Assembly (NCBI GenBank): GCA_050289385.1 | Contig: JBNKFQ010000090.1 | Span: forward strand, 1 to 8,553 | DNA: 8,553 nucleotides | Direction of reading: 5' to 3' | Source of the DNA: JBNKFQ01 sp050289385 | Lineage (GTDB): Bacteria > Pseudomonadota > Gammaproteobacteria > Pseudomonadales > Porticoccaceae | In this document: piece by piece, positions 6,768-8,553 of the stretch | Numbering within the stretch: position 1 is the first letter of the stretch | How the letters are laid out: every line of letters starts with the position of its first letter | The notes under the pieces: generated by a model | Databases searched by the model: none | Seen by the model: only the letters and a program-made list of their open reading frames with translations | Told to the model about the DNA's origin: nothing | Translations under genes and position numbers: made by a program

Positions 6768-6883
6768 AAGCATAATCTAAGGAACCTCTGAACAATCAAT
6801 CAAGATTACTCAAAAACTCTGTTTTTCCCAGTATTATTACGCCAAAATCAGTGCAAACTCACCCGTAAAATTGACTTCTTTGC

Positions 6884-6915
6884 GTCTGGATTCTGCCATT
6901 TGGCAAATTCCAGAC
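6884..6915 (-). terminator. Stem-loop just after the transposase gene
   Basis: Arms GTCTGGA (6884-6890) and TCCAGAC (6909-6915) enclose a second small stem TGCC/GGCA. It lies 9 bp beyond the transposase stop, inside the IS. It could end transposase transcription or block read-through; no strong T-run follows. Confidence 0.45.
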
Positions 6916-6924
6916 GTACTTGCC

Positions 6925-7800
6925 CTATGCGGGCAACATCTTTTTACAAATTATCAGGTTCGTAAAGGCTGACAACGTGGCCAGGCGATTGGTGTTCTTA
7001 TCCAGACCCCGGTATCTCACTTTGTCGTAACCAAACTGGCGCTTGATGATTCGGATCGGGTGCTCCACTTTGGCCCGCACACTTGCCTTCGCCTTTTCAA
7101 GGGACAGCTCAATACTGTTCATTGTTTTACGCTTCCCGAGACGAGCGGCAATTTCCCATTCAATCTCTTTGTTCTTGTGTTCATCCCGCTTTTCTACGCC
7201 AAGGTAACCCGCATCTCCGTAACAGGTAGACTCTTCCCCGTGAAGCAGCTGTTCTGTTTGCGAGATGTCATGGGCATTGGCCGCTGTGGTTTCCATGCTG
7301 TGAATGACCCCAAACGTTTCATCGACACCTATGTGCATCTTCATGCCAAAGTGCCACTCATTGCCTTTCCTGGTTTGGTGCATTTCCGGATCACGCTTTT
7401 TCTCTTTGTTTTTGGTGGACGTGGGTGCTGAAATGATCGTAGCGTCCACGATCGTACCTTCTCTCAGAAGAAGGCCGTTGCGCTCCAGGTATTTGTTCAC
7501 TTCTTTCAGTAACGCTTTACCTAACCGCTGCTTTTCAAGCAGGTGACGAAAATTCAAAATGGTGGTTTCATCCGGTATCGGGCCGGTCAGACGTAACCCG
7601 GCAAAACGGCGCTTGGACTCAATCTCATAAAGTGCATCTTCCATGGCCGGGTCGCTGAGGTTGTAACACAACTGCATGCAATGAACCCGAAGCATGACAG
7701 ATAATGGATAGGGCCTGCGACCATTGCCCGGTTTCGGGTAATGCCGGGCGATTTTCCTTTCCAGCTGTTTCCAGGGAATTAATTCGCCCATCTGCTTCAA
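6925..7800 (-). CDS. IS5-family transposase (DDE), 5' end probably frameshifted
   Basis: Cut-and-paste transposase. The 291 residues from the TTG at 7800 contain the full catalytic set: Asp119 (GTIVDATIISAP), Asp196 (YGDAGYLG) and Glu246 in the R-3-E-6-K signature (R242, E246, K253). They also carry the IS5 landmarks GNGRRPYPL, NLSDPAMEDALYEI, DETTILNFRHLLE, RDPEMHQTRKGNEWHFGMK and HPIRIIKRQFG. The homologous reading continues upstream of the TTG in the same frame (TPQTRREKF and, before it, LPGPDGYLRSSSS) until a TGA at 7879-7881. An ATG at 7880-7878 lies in another frame and would join perfectly if the run of six T (7872-7867) had five, giving MEVFLPGPDGYL and about 318 residues, the family's usual length. 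So the gene is either newly broken, a sequencing error, or expressed by slippage. Confidence 0.88.
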   Translation of the reverse strand: MKQMGELIPWKQLERKIARHYPKPGNGRRPYPLSVMLRVHCMQLCYNLSDPAMEDALYEIESKRRFAGLRLTGPIPDETTILNFRHLLEKQRLGKALLKEVNKYLERNGLLLREGTIVDATIISAPTSTKNKEKKRDPEMHQTRKGNEWHFGMKMHIGVDETFGVIHSMETTAANAHDISQTEQLLHGEESTCYGDAGYLGVEKRDEHKNKEIEWEIAARLGKRKTMNSIELSLEKAKASVRAKVEHPIRIIKRQFGYDKVRYRGLDKNTNRLATLSAFTNLIICKKMLPA

Positions 7801-7955
7801 AAACTTTTCCCGGCGGGTTTGAGGTGTTGAGGAGGATGAGCGCAGATAACCATCGGGGCCAGGAAGAAAAAACTTCCATCAACAGGCCGGATATATGAGA
7901 GCAATGATTTTCTCTCACAATCAATGATCAAATGTCTTGCAAACGGAGTGGGTCC

Positions 7956-8052
7956 ATATATGCCCTTAGAGACCCAATTTGAGTACTAAAAACAGGCGTT
8001 TAAGCGTACTAAACAGTGCAAATTTGAGTGGAATTTCATTTGAATCAGAAAC
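7956..8052. other. Short stretch without recognisable gene
   Basis: Between the presumed IS end and the HepT-like fragment I find no coding match in any frame. TGGGTC (7949-7954) and GACCCA (7971-7976) form a 6-bp inverted repeat. GTACTAAA occurs twice (7983-7990 and 8006-8013), each containing CTAA, the target tetranucleotide seen at the left IS end. Confidence 0.4.
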
Positions 8053-8244
8053 TTGGTTAAGTGCGACCCCATCGGTCCCACACAAATTCCCTGGCGACAA
8101 ATTAGTGGCTTTCGGAATATCCTGGTGCACAATTACCTGGGCAATATTGATGTGGAAACTGTCGCAAATGTGCTGCAAGTTCATCTGCCTCCTCTGAAAA
8201 AGGCGATTTCCCTGATGCTGGAACAAATAATTCCTGAGTCGTAA
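8053..8244 (+). pseudogene. C-terminal fragment of a HepT-like (DUF86) toxin
   Basis: HepT-family proteins are HEPN-fold toxins, paired with MNT nucleotidyltransferase antitoxins. This 63-codon frame ends in TAA at 8244. It holds the family's C-terminal half: IPWRQISGFRNILVHNYLG, with the conserved RX4HXY motif (R-NILV-H-N-Y), then VETVANVLQVHLPPLKKAI. The N-terminal helices (about 50-60 residues) are missing. A TGA at 8041-8043 closes the frame, and the upstream bases do not match the family in other frames. The formal start is a TTG at 8053 with no ribosome binding site. No antitoxin gene is visible on either side. The IS probably replaced or removed the 5' part. Homology is judged by eye from well-known motifs. 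Confidence 0.72.
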
Positions 8245-8272
8245 TGAATTGGCGCCGAGCGACAGGATGTCG

Positions 8273-8301
8273 ACCGGCTATGTCAGCGCAACATAACCGG
8301 T
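8273..8301 (-). terminator. Stem-loop after the right-hand receptor gene
   Basis: Arms ACCGGCTATGT (8273-8283) and ACATAACCGGT (8291-8301) pair over 11 positions with one mismatch around a 7-base loop, 24 bp after the stop codon of the receptor at 8325. No T-run follows, so termination is likely but not proven. A smaller GACA/TGTC hairpin (8261-8271) follows it. Confidence 0.5.
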
Positions 8302-8324
8302 AGAGGCGTACATAAAATTACCTG

Positions 8325-8553
8325 TTAAAAATGATACTTGACATCTACGCCGAGTTCGCGAGGCGACAGTCGCCACACGCCGCCCCCATCCTGATAGATA
8401 ATCGCGTCTTCGCCGGTGAGGTTTTTGCCAAAGACCTGCACGGAGACTTGCTCAAAATCCATACCTGCCCTCAGACTCCACTGTCCATAGGCCCCTGTTT
8501 TGGGAAAAAACCGGGTAACATCCGGGTAAGATCCACCAGAGAACGTGTAGTCC
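8325..8553 (-). CDS. TonB-dependent receptor, C-terminal 76 residues (partial, rest beyond window)
   Basis: The minus frame is open from the right window edge to the TAA at 8325-8327. The visible part is the end of a receptor barrel: RFFPKTGAYGQWSLRAGMDF, then VQVFGKNLTGEDAI, where the NLT motif is typical of the penultimate strands, and finally LSPRELGVDVKYHF with the terminal aromatic residue. There is no stop inside the visible part, so the gene may be intact beyond the edge. Together with the remnants at 2999 and 3383 and the receptor at 1-1092 it makes four receptor genes or pieces in one orientation. The ligand is unknown. Confidence 0.85.
   Translation of the reverse strand, partial: DYTFSGGSYPDVTRFFPKTGAYGQWSLRAGMDFEQVSVQVFGKNLTGEDAIIYQDGGGVWRLSPRELGVDVKYHF

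Larger units (their letters stand above)
6781..7955 (-). mobile_element. IS5-family insertion sequence (left end good, right end uncertain)
   Basis: The element carries one transposase on the minus strand. The end at 6781 begins GGAACCTCTGAACAA, resembling the GGAA-type inverted repeat of the IS5 group, and is directly preceded by CTAA (6777-6780), the YTAR-type target duplicated by this family. The best candidate for the other end is GGACCCACT read from 7955 on the minus strand. It matches 7 of the first 9 bases and would give about 1175 bp, a normal size. It is not flanked by CTAA and the match does not continue, so that end may be decayed or placed wrongly. Confidence 0.6.

Noticed and set aside
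7625..7924. 99-residue minus-strand frame overlapping the transposase 5' end
   Set aside because: Mostly an out-of-frame shadow of the transposase. Only its ATG region at 7880 matters, as the probable original transposase start.
6793..7925. ACAATCAAT near both ends of the IS as terminal repeats
   Set aside because: The copies are in direct, not inverted, orientation and the flanking bases do not align; probably chance.
7966..8226. 86-residue minus-strand frame opposite the HepT-like fragment
   Set aside because: Antisense to a recognisable protein fragment, with no domain of its own.
1..8553. CRISPR array, tRNA or rRNA genes
   Set aside because: No regularly spaced repeats and no tRNA- or rRNA-like stretches seen anywhere in the window.

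Overview
The window looks like chromosomal accessory DNA from a Gram-negative bacterium, most probably a gammaproteobacterium of the TonB-receptor-rich, often marine or polysaccharide-degrading kind (Cellvibrio- or Alteromonas-like). The taxonomic guess is inference. It rests on four separate TonB-dependent receptor (TBDR) genes or gene ends on the minus strand, a FecI/FecR surface-signalling pair, and an IS5-family insertion sequence.

Left part (1-2846, minus strand). A compact surface-signalling operon reads right to left: an ECF sigma factor of the FecI type, a FecR-type membrane sensor overlapping it by 4 bp, and, after a 102-bp gap holding a stem-loop and a good ribosome binding site, a TBDR with an N-terminal signalling (STN) domain. 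The receptor runs off the left edge of the window. In known systems of this type the ligand-loaded receptor signals through its STN domain to FecR, which controls the sigma factor that transcribes the receptor gene.

Middle-left (2847-3756). About 900 bp hold no intact gene. The stretch contains the probable sigma-factor promoter and two successive broken 3' ends of further TBDR genes (stops at 2999 and 3383, minus strand). Each is followed by a perfect inverted repeat that looks like its old terminator. About 235 bp after that show nothing recognisable.

Centre (3757-6767). A MerR-family regulator and a class III PLP-dependent aminotransferase lie in tandem on the plus strand. Each is preceded by the same kind of MerR-type operator-promoter (TTGAC box followed by an approximate GAG-TA-CTC palindrome). 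The second operator overlaps the merR stop codon. This is good sequence evidence for an autoregulated regulator that also controls the aminotransferase. A secreted metallo-beta-lactamase-fold hydrolase converges on the aminotransferase with only 8 bp between them.

Right part (6777-8553). An IS5-family element (transposase on the minus strand) begins next to a CTAA target-like tetranucleotide, 75 bp upstream of the hydrolase gene. The 5' end of its transposase appears frameshifted in a run of six T. Beyond it lies the C-terminal part of a HepT-like (DUF86) toxin with an intact RX4HXY motif but no N-terminus and no visible antitoxin. The window ends in the C-terminal 76 codons of another TBDR on the minus strand, followed by a long stem-loop.

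Overall this is a receptor-rich, rearranged locus: one intact signalling-receptor operon, remnants of at least two more receptors, an IS element, a toxin remnant, and a small self-contained MerR/aminotransferase module. I did not find a convincing wholly new system. The most interesting leads are the paired MerR operators and the tandem receptor tails.
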